A DNA stretch of 64,000 nucleotides, taken from the NCBI RefSeq assembly GCF_020873895.1, contig NZ_JAHWGT010000028.1:1-64000 (forward strand). The letters are read 5' to 3'. The position numbers and the translations under genes were made by a program. Source of the stretch: Streptomyces sp. DH12 (lineage in GTDB: Bacteria > Actinomycetota > Actinomycetes > Streptomycetales > Streptomycetaceae). Under the pieces are notes generated by a model. The model did not search any database and had not been told where the DNA came from. It worked only from the letters and a program-made list of their open reading frames with translations. Below, one piece after another: positions 26,289-36,438 of this stretch; positions within the stretch are counted from its first letter, which is position 1, and each line of letters begins with the position of its first letter.

Positions 26289-26341
26289 CTGTGTCCGCCC
26301 CGCACATACGGCCGGGCCCCGAGGCTCCCTACCTTGTGCGG
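26289..26341 (+). promoter_or_regulatory. transporter promoter resembling the tannase promoter
   Basis: TGTGT (26290-26294), CATAC (26305), CTCCCTA (26325) and -10 TACCTT (26330) followed by GTGCG repeat the tannase promoter's elements at spacings within one base. A left operator arm is not evident here. Confidence 0.5.
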
Positions 26342-26389
26342 AGTCCGAAGCAACCCGGCCACCCGTCCACCCGCATGGAAGTGGTGCAC

Positions 26390-27772
26390 ATGTCGTCGCC
26401 GACCGCAGCACGGCCCCAGCCCCCCGCCGACCTGAAGAAGGTCGTGACCGCAAGCCTCATCGGCACCACCATCGAGTGGTACGACTTCTTCCTGTACGGC
26501 GCCGCCGCCGCACTCGTCTTCAACAAGCTGTTCTTCCCCGGCTCCGACCCCCTGGTCGGCACGCTCCTGTCGTTCCTGACCTACGCCGTCGGCTTCGCCG
26601 CCCGCCCTCTGGGCGCCCTCGTCTTCGGCCACTTCGGCGACCGGCTGGGGCGCAAGAAGCTCCTCGTCTACAGCCTGCTGATGATGGGCGGCGCGACCTT
26701 CCTGATCGGCCTGCTCCCCACCCACGCCACGATCGGTTCGGCTGCCCCCGTCCTGCTCACCGTGCTGCGCCTGGTCCAGGGCTTCGCGCTGGGAGGGGAG
26801 TGGGGCGGAGCCGTCCTGCTGGTCGCGGAGCACGGGGACGCCCGGCGGCGCGGTTTCTGGGCATCGTGGCCGCAGACCGGCGCGCCCGCCGGGCAGCTCC
26901 TCGCGACGGGTGTGCTCGCCGCGCTGACGGCGGTGCTGTCGGAGGGGGCGTTCCTCTCCTGGGGGTGGCGGGTGCCGTTCCTGCTCTCCGGCGTACTGGT
27001 GCTCGTCGGCCTGTGGATCCGGCTGTCCGTCGACGAGTCCCCCGTCTTCAAGGCGGCCCTCGCGGCAACCGAACGCCGCCGGCGGGAGCAGGCCGTCAAG
27101 GAGCAGGCGCCGGTGCTGGCCGTCCTGCGCCACCACTGGCGCGACGTCCTCGTCGCCATGGGGACGCGCATGGCGGAGAACATCTCCTACTACGTCGTCA
27201 CCGCGTTCGTCCTCGTATACGCGACGGCGCACGCCGGCACCGACAGGCAGACCGCGCTCAACGCCGTCCTCCTCGCCTCGGCCGTCCACTTCGTGACCAT
27301 CCCGATGTGGGGGGCCCTCTCCGACCGGCTCGGACGGCGACCCGTCTACCTCATCGGAGCGGTCGGCATCGGCGCGTGGATCCACCCCTTCTTCCTGCTG
27401 GTCGACCGGGGCACCTTCCCCGCCGTCGTCGCGGCGGTCACGGTCGCGCTGCTCTTCCACGGCGCGATGTACGCCCCGCAGGCGGCGTTCTTCTCCGAGT
27501 TGTTCGCGACCCGGGTGCGGTACTCCGGGGCGTCGATCGGCGCCCAGTTCTCCTCCGTGGCCGCCGGCGCCCCGGCCCCCCTGATCGCCACGGCACTGCT
27601 CGCCGAGTACGACAGCGCCGTGCCGATCGTCCTGTACGTGATCGCCGCCTCGCTGATCACGGCCGTCGCCCTGGCCTGCGCCCAGGAGACCCGCCACCGG
27701 GACCTGACCGGCACGGAGGACGCCGCCCCCGAACCCGCGCCGACCGGCGCGGACCCGGCCCGCACTCTCTGA
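26390..27772 (+). CDS. MFS transporter, metabolite:H+ symporter type
   Basis: A 460-residue twelve-helix major facilitator of the MHS group (shikimate, alpha-ketoglutarate and proline/betaine carriers): TTIEWYDFFLYG at the first helix, motif A GHFGDRLGRKK in loop 2-3, RLVQGFALGGEWGGA, RVPFLLSG, and loop 8-9 ALSDRLGRRP. It probably imports an organic acid set free by the tannase-family esterase upstream. ATG 26390 is preferred; ATG 26375 in frame adds five residues. Promoter shared with the tannase gene. Confidence 0.88.
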   Translation: MSSPTAARPQPPADLKKVVTASLIGTTIEWYDFFLYGAAAALVFNKLFFPGSDPLVGTLLSFLTYAVGFAARPLGALVFGHFGDRLGRKKLLVYSLLMMGGATFLIGLLPTHATIGSAAPVLLTVLRLVQGFALGGEWGGAVLLVAEHGDARRRGFWASWPQTGAPAGQLLATGVLAALTAVLSEGAFLSWGWRVPFLLSGVLVLVGLWIRLSVDESPVFKAALAATERRRREQAVKEQAPVLAVLRHHWRDVLVAMGTRMAENISYYVVTAFVLVYATAHAGTDRQTALNAVLLASAVHFVTIPMWGALSDRLGRRPVYLIGAVGIGAWIHPFFLLVDRGTFPAVVAAVTVALLFHGAMYAPQAAFFSELFATRVRYSGASIGAQFSSVAAGAPAPLIATALLAEYDSAVPIVLYVIAASLITAVALACAQETRHRDLTGTEDAAPEPAPTGADPARTL

Positions 27773-27840
27773 ACCACGGCCGGCCACCGGCGGCCCCGCG
27801 CGTGGCCCTCGGGCCGGAGTCCCGGCGGCAGAATGGGGCC

Positions 27841-28341
27841 ATGCCCGCTCTGGAGACCACCCCGAAGGTCCGCTCCCGGATGAGCGGCCAGCGCAGCCGC
27901 GACACGGACATCGAGATCGCCCTCCGCAAGACCCTGCACGCTGCGGGCCTGCGCTACCGGGTGCACCGAAGGCCGCTCAAGGGCGTCCGCCGCGAAGCCG
28001 ACATCCTCTTCGGCCCGGCACGCGTGGCGGTCTTCGTCGACGGCTGCTTCTGGCACGGGTGTCCCGAGCACGCGACGTGGCCGAAGAACAACGCCGCGTT
28101 CTGGCGGGAGAAGATCGAGAAGAACCGGGCCCGAGACAGAGACACCGACGCCCGCCTGGCCGAGGCGGGCTGGGCGCCGGTCCGTGTGTGGGAACACGAG
28201 AGCCCGGTCGAGGCCGCGGAGCGGATCGCCGCCTTGGTGCGGGAGCGGCGGACGGGACGGACCGCCGGAGCCCCGCCATACCCTGCCGACGGAGCCGGGC
28301 CCGGGGCCCGGGCGGGTCGCGACGGAAGCACCGGCGGGTAG
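27841..28341 (+). CDS. vsr: very-short-patch-repair-type endonuclease
   Basis: A 166-residue Vsr homologue. RSRMSGQRSRDTDIEIALRK (conserved N-terminal strand and Asn/Arg-rich start), the catalytic Asp in EADILF, and the zinc/active-site segment VFVDGCFWHGCPEH, then WAPVRVWEHE. Vsr nicks T:G mismatches left by deamination of 5-methylcytosine. There is no cytosine methylase next to it, so it is solitary here; the partner methylase may be elsewhere or lost. The C-terminal 20 residues are low-complexity. Confidence 0.9.
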   Translation: MPALETTPKVRSRMSGQRSRDTDIEIALRKTLHAAGLRYRVHRRPLKGVRREADILFGPARVAVFVDGCFWHGCPEHATWPKNNAAFWREKIEKNRARDRDTDARLAEAGWAPVRVWEHESPVEAAERIAALVRERRTGRTAGAPPYPADGAGPGARAGRDGSTGG

Positions 28342-28474
28342 CCATGCTCGGTTCATCGGCCCGCGCGGGCCGTCTCGGGGAGAGGGCGGCCCGGACGGGA
28401 GCGGGCTGCCCCGCGGGGTGTGGCGGAGGCCGTGGCGCGGGGTGCGGCACGGCCTCCGGGTGGTGCTGGGCGGG

Positions 28475-30886
<2,412 letters not shown>

Positions 30887-30888
30887 TC

Positions 30889-31872
30889 ATGGACCTGGAG
30901 TTGCGGCACCTGAGGACGGTCCGGGCGATCGCCGACGCCGGCAGCCTCACCAAGGCCGCCACCGCCCTCGGGCTCGCCCAGCCCGCCCTGAGCGCCCAGC
31001 TGAAACGGATCGAGCGCACGCTGGGAGGGGCCCTCTTCGAACGCGGCCGGCACGGTGTGCGGGCCACGCCCCTGGGCGAGCTGGTCCTGGAGCGGGCCAG
31101 GGTCGTGCTCCCCGCCGTCAGCGACCTCCAGCGGGACGCCGTACGGTTCGCCCGGGCCGCCGGCGGCCCCGGCGGCGGCCGCTTCCGCCTGGGCGGCACG
31201 CACGGCCCCCTCCTGGGCGCCCTCGTCGACCGGCTCGCCGCCGCGCACCCGGGCGCCGCCGTCACCACCCACACCTCCTGGTCGGAACGCGAGATCGCGG
31301 CCTGCGCCGCCGACGGCCGCCTCGACTACGCCCTGATCGGCACCTGCGGCACCAGCGCCCCGCCCGAGAGCGGCCGCCTGGCCTGGCGGGAGATCGCCAC
31401 GGACCCCGTCTTCGTGATGCTGCCGACCGGGCACCCGCTCGCCACCCGGGACCGGGTCGACCTCGCCGACCTCGCCGGCGCCGCCTGGGCCGACGTACCC
31501 GGCGACGGCTGCTTCGCCGACTGCTTCCACGCCGCCTGCGCCCGCGCCGGCTTCGCCCCCACCCGGGTGTACGAGACCGACACCGCGTCCTGCGTCCACC
31601 TGGTGCAGGTAGGCCGGGCCGTGGGCCTGTGCCGGGCGACCTTCCCCGACACCGCGGGGCTCGTCACTCGGCCGCTCGCCGGTACGCCACTCGTCTGGCG
31701 GCACCTCATCGGCTGGCACCCGGCCGCGCCCGCCGCGCGCGCCGCCCCCGCCGTCCTCGCCCAGGCCCGCGCCGCGCACTCCGCGGCGGCGGCACGCAGC
31801 CGCAGTTACGCCGCCTGGCGGGCTTCGACGTCTTCCATAACGCCGAACAGAGGGAAAAACGACATCTTCTGA
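30889..31872 (+). CDS. LysR-family transcriptional regulator
   Basis: A 327-residue LysR regulator: HTH in residues 1-60 (LRTVRAIADAGSLTKAATAL, then QPALSAQLKRIE), and the two-lobed periplasmic-binding-fold effector domain (about 95-300). It is divergent from icd with a 194-bp shared region and ends 59 bases before the streptogrisin gene, so either neighbour could be the target. The C-terminal tail (ARSRSYAAWRASTSS) runs longer than usual. Confidence 0.88.
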   Translation: MDLELRHLRTVRAIADAGSLTKAATALGLAQPALSAQLKRIERTLGGALFERGRHGVRATPLGELVLERARVVLPAVSDLQRDAVRFARAAGGPGGGRFRLGGTHGPLLGALVDRLAAAHPGAAVTTHTSWSEREIAACAADGRLDYALIGTCGTSAPPESGRLAWREIATDPVFVMLPTGHPLATRDRVDLADLAGAAWADVPGDGCFADCFHAACARAGFAPTRVYETDTASCVHLVQVGRAVGLCRATFPDTAGLVTRPLAGTPLVWRHLIGWHPAAPAARAAPAVLAQARAAHSAAAARSRSYAAWRASTSSITPNRGKNDIF

Positions 31873-31931
31873 GGGGCTTTCGGCAACACCTACGGTTTCG
31901 GGACCCCCACCGATTCCGAGGAGAACACCTG

Positions 31932-33296
31932 ATGCTCCACAGACACGCCAGAGCCGCGTGTACCGCCGCCCTCGCCGCCGTCGGCGCGCTCGTCCTCACC
32001 GGTCTCCCGGGCGTGGCGGCCGCCGAGCCCGCCCCGCCGACCGCCCCCTCGGCGGCCGCGAGCATGGGCGCCGACAAGCCGTCCCCCGACGTGCTCGCCG
32101 CCATGCAGCGCGACCTCGGCCTGACCGCGGCCCAGGCCCAGCGGCGCCTGGTCAACGAGGCGGAGGCCGGTGCCGTCGCGGGCCGCCTCGGCGGCGCGCT
32201 CGGCGCCCGGTACGCGGGCGCGTGGGTCAGCGGCGCCGAGTCGGCGACCCTGACCGTCGCGACCACCGACCGCGCCGACGCCGCCGCGATCCGTGAGGCG
32301 GGGGCGACGGCGCAGGTCGTCCGCCACACCCTCGCCGACCTCGACGCGGCGAAGACCGCCCTGGACCGGGCCGCGACGAGCAACAGCACCCTCGACATGC
32401 CGGTCTGGTACGTGGACCCCCGCACCAACAAGGTCACCGTGCGGGCCGTCAAGCGAGAGGCCGCCGAGACGGTCATCAAGGCGTCCGGAGTCGACCGCAC
32501 CCTCATCCGGGTGGAGGCGTCAGCCGAGCGGCCGCGCCCCCTGTACGACATCCGGGGCGGCGACGCGTACCACATGGGCGGCGGGCGCTGCTCCGTCGGC
32601 TTCGCCATCACCAAGGGGACCCAGCACGGCTTCGTCACCGCCGGGCACTGCGGCCGGCCCGGCACCGCCACCACCGGCTACAACCAAGTCGCGCAGGGCA
32701 GCTTCCAGGCGTCGACCTTCCCCGGCCGCGACATGGCCTGGGTCGCCGCCAACACGAACTGGCGCTCGACCCCCTACGTCAAGGGTCAGGCCGGCCAGAA
32801 CGTGCAGGTCACCGGCTCCACGCAGGCCGTCGTCGGCGCGTCGATCTGCCGGTCTGGCTCCACCACCGGCTGGCACTGCGGCACGATCCAGCAGCACAAC
32901 ACGAGCGTCACCTACCCCGAGGGCACCGTCAGCGGCGTGACCCGCACCACGGTGTGCGCCGAGCCCGGCGACTCGGGCGGCTCGTACATCTCCGGCAGCC
33001 AGGCGCAGGGAGTCACGTCCGGCGGCTCGGGCAACTGCACCTCCGGCGGCACCACCTTCTACCAGCCGGTGAACCCGATCCTGCAGACGTACGGGCTGAC
33101 CCTCACCACCTCCACCGACCCCGGCGAGCCCGACCCGGGTGAGCCCGACCCGGGCGGCACCTGGGCCTCGGGCACCGTCTACGCGGCCGGTGCTGAGGTC
33201 ACGTACGGCGGTGCGAAGTACCGCTGCCTCCAGGCGCACCAGGCCCAGACGGGCTGGGAGCCGCCGAACGTGCCCGCCCTGTGGCAGCGCCTCTGA
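31932..33296 (+). CDS. streptogrisin C-like S1 protease with chitin-binding tail
   Basis: A 454-residue secreted serine protease. Signal peptide 1-34, alpha-lytic-protease type pro-region (about 50-195, LVNEAEAGAVAGRLGGAL), then the chymotrypsin-fold catalytic domain with TAGHCG (His), GRDMAW (Asp) and PGDSGGS (Ser). After a GEPDPGEPDPGG linker comes a CBM5/12 chitin-binding domain (TWASGTVYAAGAEVTYGGAK, then YRCLQAHQAQTGWEPP). This is the streptogrisin C layout: autocatalytic removal of the pro-domain, then hydrolysis of proteins associated with chitin. AGGAG precedes ATG 31932. A LysR gene lies upstream in the same direction. Confidence 0.95.
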   Translation: MLHRHARAACTAALAAVGALVLTGLPGVAAAEPAPPTAPSAAASMGADKPSPDVLAAMQRDLGLTAAQAQRRLVNEAEAGAVAGRLGGALGARYAGAWVSGAESATLTVATTDRADAAAIREAGATAQVVRHTLADLDAAKTALDRAATSNSTLDMPVWYVDPRTNKVTVRAVKREAAETVIKASGVDRTLIRVEASAERPRPLYDIRGGDAYHMGGGRCSVGFAITKGTQHGFVTAGHCGRPGTATTGYNQVAQGSFQASTFPGRDMAWVAANTNWRSTPYVKGQAGQNVQVTGSTQAVVGASICRSGSTTGWHCGTIQQHNTSVTYPEGTVSGVTRTTVCAEPGDSGGSYISGSQAQGVTSGGSGNCTSGGTTFYQPVNPILQTYGLTLTTSTDPGEPDPGEPDPGGTWASGTVYAAGAEVTYGGAKYRCLQAHQAQTGWEPPNVPALWQRL

Positions 33297-34055
33297 GCCT
33301 GCCGGGCGGCTTGCAGAAACGTCACGCCTGGGAAGGCGGGGCGGCGCGGTGGGTCCCTGGCGAGCTCCTGGCACGTCCCTGGCGGGGCCCGCCACCCGCA
33401 CGGGCAGGTGCGGGACACGCCCCGGCAGCTCACGGGACACACCCGGTACGGGTTCCGTGAGCTGCCCGGGGCGGGACCGGTGAGGCGCCCGGTGCGACGG
33501 CGGTGCGGACGGCCAGGGGCGGCGGCCGCACCACCGCACCGCACCGGGGAGCCGCGCCGGGGCGGGAGGCGCGTCGAGGCCCGGCCTCGGCCCGCGCCCG
33601 CCCCGGCGGGGTACGGCCCCGATCACGGGGGCCGACGGCCCGCGGCCCGGCCGGCGGCCGGCCCGGGCCCGGACGGCAGGGGGCGCGGCCGTGCCCCGGC
33701 TCAGGCGCGTGGGTGACCGCCTGCGCCGGGCCGGCCCGGCGAAAACGCCCCCGGCGCACCGCGACCACCACCGCGCCGGACCTCGCTCCCCGCGTGGCGC
33801 CGGCGGCGGAGGCGCGCCGCGCTGCCCGTCCGGACGTGCCGCGCCCTCGGTGACAGGGGCGCGGCCGGAGCCCGCGCGTGCCGGCGGTCCCGGGACCACC
33901 GGCACGCGCGGGAACTCCGCCGGCGCGACGGCCCCGGGGAACGGGGGATACCGCGCCGATCCCCGGCGGGATCACGCGGGCGCCGCGGCCGGCCGGCGCG
34001 AACGTACCGGCGCCCGCGCGTTGCCGTGAACCGGCCGCCGGGACAGGCTGGCCCC
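33297..34055. other. non-coding stretch with repeated GC palindromes
   Basis: About 760 bases without a gene I can support; all open frames are Arg/Pro/Gly composition artefacts. It begins with the protease terminator at 33420-33471. Otherwise only short GC palindromes are visible. Confidence 0.55.
33420..33471 (+). terminator. 16-bp hairpin after the protease gene
   Basis: 33420-33435 (CCCCGGCAGCTCACGG) pairs with 33455-33471 with one bulged C. Loop 19 nt. It lies 124 bases downstream of the protease stop codon. Confidence 0.65.
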
Positions 34056-34436
34056 ATGACCCGTGCCGCCCCCCGTGTCCGCCTGCGCCGCGCGTACGAG
34101 CCGCCGGACCCCGCCGACGGGCTCCGCGTACTGGTCGACCGGCTCTGGCCGCGCGGGTTGGCCAAGGCGGACGCCCACGTCGACGAGTGGCCCAAGTCCG
34201 TCACCCCGTCCACCGGGCTGCGCCGCTGGTTCCACGCCGCCGACGGACCGCCCGACGAGGTGTTCCGCGAGTTCCGGCGCCGATACGAGGCGGAGCTCGC
34301 CGCACCGGAGGCCGCCGAGGCCCTGGAACGCGTCCGCGCGCTCGCCCGGCAGGGCGCCCTCACCCTCCTCACCGCCGCGAGGGAACCGGAACGCAGCCAC
34401 GCCTCCGTCCTCCGGGACCTGCTCGGCACGGACTGA
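34056..34436 (+). CDS. DUF488 family protein
   Basis: A 126-residue DUF488 protein: RLRRAYEPPDPADGLRVLVDRLWPRGL near the start (in pieces), KADAHVDEWPKSVTPSTGLRRWF, FRRRYEAEL, and ALTLLTAAREPERSHASVL. The last motif is the family's DNA/nucleotide-like conserved block. Function is not established; structures suggest a small alpha/beta fold. ATG 34056 is the family start. It converges on the DUF309 gene. Confidence 0.88.
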   Translation: MTRAAPRVRLRRAYEPPDPADGLRVLVDRLWPRGLAKADAHVDEWPKSVTPSTGLRRWFHAADGPPDEVFREFRRRYEAELAAPEAAEALERVRALARQGALTLLTAAREPERSHASVLRDLLGTD

Positions 34437-34540
34437 CCGTACGTACCCTCGGCCTCGGGCCCGCCGGGCCCCCGCCCCGGGCGCGCGCCGGGCCCGCAAG
34501 GGCAGGGGCGGAAGCGGGTACGGGGGCGCGTCCGGGGCGG

Positions 34541-35077
34541 TCAGTGCGCCGTCAGCTGTGGCGCCTCGGCCACCGGGTCGACGGCGGCCACCGCGTCCGC
34601 CGCGTCCGCGCCCCGTGCGCCGGCGCCCTCGCTGAGGCGCTCCGCGAGCCCGCGGGCCCACCGCGCCAGGCCGGCCGTGTCGATGCCGTGCGGCCCCCGG
34701 CCCCCGGAGCCGTACGGCGTGATCCGGTCCGCGCCGCGCAGCAGCAGCCGCGCGCCCCCGGCGGTGTTGCCGCGCGCGGCGTGCGTCAGGCCCACCGCCA
34801 GCTGCGCCAGACCGCGCCACAGCTCACGTTCCGGCCCGCGCCCGTCGTCGCCGCACGACTTCCACGCGTCCTCCAGCACCTCGTGCGCGTGGAACGGCAT
34901 CCCCGCGTCCAGGAGCCGCTGGGCCTCGCGCAGGCTTTCCCCCGGGGTGCGCACCACCCCCTCCGGCTGGCGCTCCACACCCGGCGCCCCGTACGGCAGC
35001 GGCCGGCCCAGCCCGTCCCGGGGTCGGGCGCTGCGCGCGCGCCCCTCGTCGTCGCGGTCCCTGCGAGCCCTCTCCAT
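34541..35077 (-). CDS. DUF309 family protein
   Basis: A 178-residue protein. Residues 40-120 carry the DUF309 helical signature FHAHEVLEDAWKSC, then LWRGLAQLAVGLTHAARGNTAGGARLL, with the His/Glu pairs thought to line a metal-binding or hydrolase-like site. The N-terminal 35 residues are charged and low-complexity, the C-terminal tail is Ala/Asp-rich. ATG 35077. Function unknown. Confidence 0.88.
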   Translation of the reverse strand: MERARRDRDDEGRARSARPRDGLGRPLPYGAPGVERQPEGVVRTPGESLREAQRLLDAGMPFHAHEVLEDAWKSCGDDGRGPERELWRGLAQLAVGLTHAARGNTAGGARLLLRGADRITPYGSGGRGPHGIDTAGLARWARGLAERLSEGAGARGADAADAVAAVDPVAEAPQLTAH

Positions 35078-35245
35078 CCGGCCATTGTCTCCCCGCCGGC
35101 CCGTCCCACACCCCTCCGCCGCGGTCGGCCCCGGGGGCGGCGGAGCGCGGCGAAGGGCGCACGGCCGGGCCCTGTCCGAGCCGCCGGCGGAGTGAGGTAA
35201 TGTTCTCTTGCGCGCTCACCCCGGCGGGAGCCGGACCGAGCGCAC

Positions 35246-35319
<74 letters not shown>

Positions 35320-35338
35320 CTCGATGGAGTCGCAGGTC

Positions 35339-35372
35339 AAGGGCGGTTTCGGAGGAATCCGAAACCGCCCTT
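35339..35372 (+). terminator. 15-bp perfect tRNA terminator
   Basis: AAGGGCGGTTTCGGA (35339-35353) pairs perfectly with 35358-35372 around a GGAA tetraloop. It closes the second tRNA-Pro transcript. Confidence 0.85.
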
Positions 35373-35482
35373 CGCCATGTCCGGAGGCTGCCGACGCAGG
35401 ACGTCGGCGCCGGGAGACGGCGGCTGCCGGGCGGCGGCCGGCCTGTTCCCTCGTGGGCGAGGGCGGAGGGGGACGAGCAGCC

Positions 35483-35710
35483 GTGTCGCGCAATCCGAGA
35501 GACGTGTTCTTCGACGGTCCGGGCTTCATGTGCCTGAACATCGCGGTCTTCGGCTGGACAGCGGCCAGTACCGGCCACGGCCCCTGGTCGAGGGGGGTGG
35601 CGGCAGTGGTCCTGGCGGTCTGGGTGGCGCTGCTGGTGAGGCTCCTCGTACGACGCACCCGCGCGCGCTCGGCGGAGCGGCGACGGAGAGGTGCCGTCGA
35701 GGGCCGGTGA
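35483..35710 (+). CDS. small two-segment membrane protein, unknown
   Basis: A 75-residue protein starting at GTG 35483 (GGAGGGGGACGAG upstream). Two hydrophobic segments (MCLNIAVFGWTAAST; VAAVVLAVWVALLVRLLV) are followed by a strongly basic tail (RRTRARSAERRRRG). I do not recognise a family. The layout (positive-inside tail) fits a cytoplasmic-facing C-terminus. Confidence 0.6.
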   Translation: MSRNPRDVFFDGPGFMCLNIAVFGWTAASTGHGPWSRGVAAVVLAVWVALLVRLLVRRTRARSAERRRRGAVEGR

Positions 35711-35853
35711 TCCCGGGACGGACCTGATCCCCTCTTGTCGTCCGCCGGACCGGAAGGCACCCTGGCCCCAGTCGGACGGGCGGCGCAGCGGCGCGGTGGG
35801 GGGGGGTGCCGCCGAGGGGGAGCGCCGGGGCTGAGGGGACGGGGGGCCGACCG

Positions 35854-36285
35854 GTGGACTTCGACAGGGACGCCTGGCGCGTGGTCGCTCGCACCTATGC
35901 CGGTCTCGGTGCGGCCTTCGCCGTCCTGAGCCTGGTCTGCGTCTTCGGGGGAGGGCCGCTCAGCCTCGCCGCCGCCGTGGTCGCCGGGGTGAGCGCCGCC
36001 CTCGCGCTGATGGCGGCGGCGGGGTTCCGGCGGCTCGCTCCGGGGGCGGGTCGGGCCGTCGCCGACCTGGCGCAATTCGGGTGGGGCTTCCTGAACCTGC
36101 TGTGGACGGGGCTGTCGCTCCTGATGCCCGTCGCCGTGGTCGTCTGGCTGTTCGTGCTGGACGAGCGCCCGCACGGAGAAGGACTGCGGGTGACGGTGGC
36201 GCTGCCGGTGTTCCTGGTCTTCAGCGCCCTCGTGCGCCACGCCCACCGCCTGGCGGCCGCGGCGTTCGACCGCAGCACCCACTGA
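35854..36285 (+). CDS. four-helix membrane protein, unknown
   Basis: A 143-residue integral membrane protein with four hydrophobic stretches (AGLGAAFAVLSLVCVFGGG; SLAAAVVAGVSAALALMAAAG; LNLLWTGLSLLMPVAVVVWLF; VALPVFLVFSALV). GTG 35854 gives a natural N-terminus VDFDRDAWR; a start at 35806 would add a glycine-rich lead. No recognised family. It may be paired with the small membrane protein 144 bp upstream. Confidence 0.6.
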   Translation: MDFDRDAWRVVARTYAGLGAAFAVLSLVCVFGGGPLSLAAAVVAGVSAALALMAAAGFRRLAPGAGRAVADLAQFGWGFLNLLWTGLSLLMPVAVVVWLFVLDERPHGEGLRVTVALPVFLVFSALVRHAHRLAAAAFDRSTH

Positions 36286-36378
36286 GGCCGCGCCGCGCGC
36301 ACCCGCGCACCGCGCACCTCGGGAGGGCGGTGCGGCTCCCCCCGGCGCCGTGGCCCGGGCCGCCGGCGGGCGGGGCCG

Positions 36379-36438
36379 GTCGCGTGTGCCGTCCGGCGTC
36401 AGCGCGCGGTCACGTGTGCCGTCCGGCGTCAGCGCGCG
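36379..36438. repeat. 30-bp direct tandem duplication at the kinase 3' end
   Basis: Two copies of a 30-base unit (36379-36408 and 36409-36438) differing at one base, GGTC(G/A)CGTG.... The second copy contains the kinase stop codon (36429-36431), so the duplication probably arose by copying the gene's end. Confidence 0.85.

Noticed and set aside
32520-33905. 461-codon minus-strand frame over the protease gene and spacer
   Set aside because: Antisense of the streptogrisin gene extended into GC-rich non-coding DNA.
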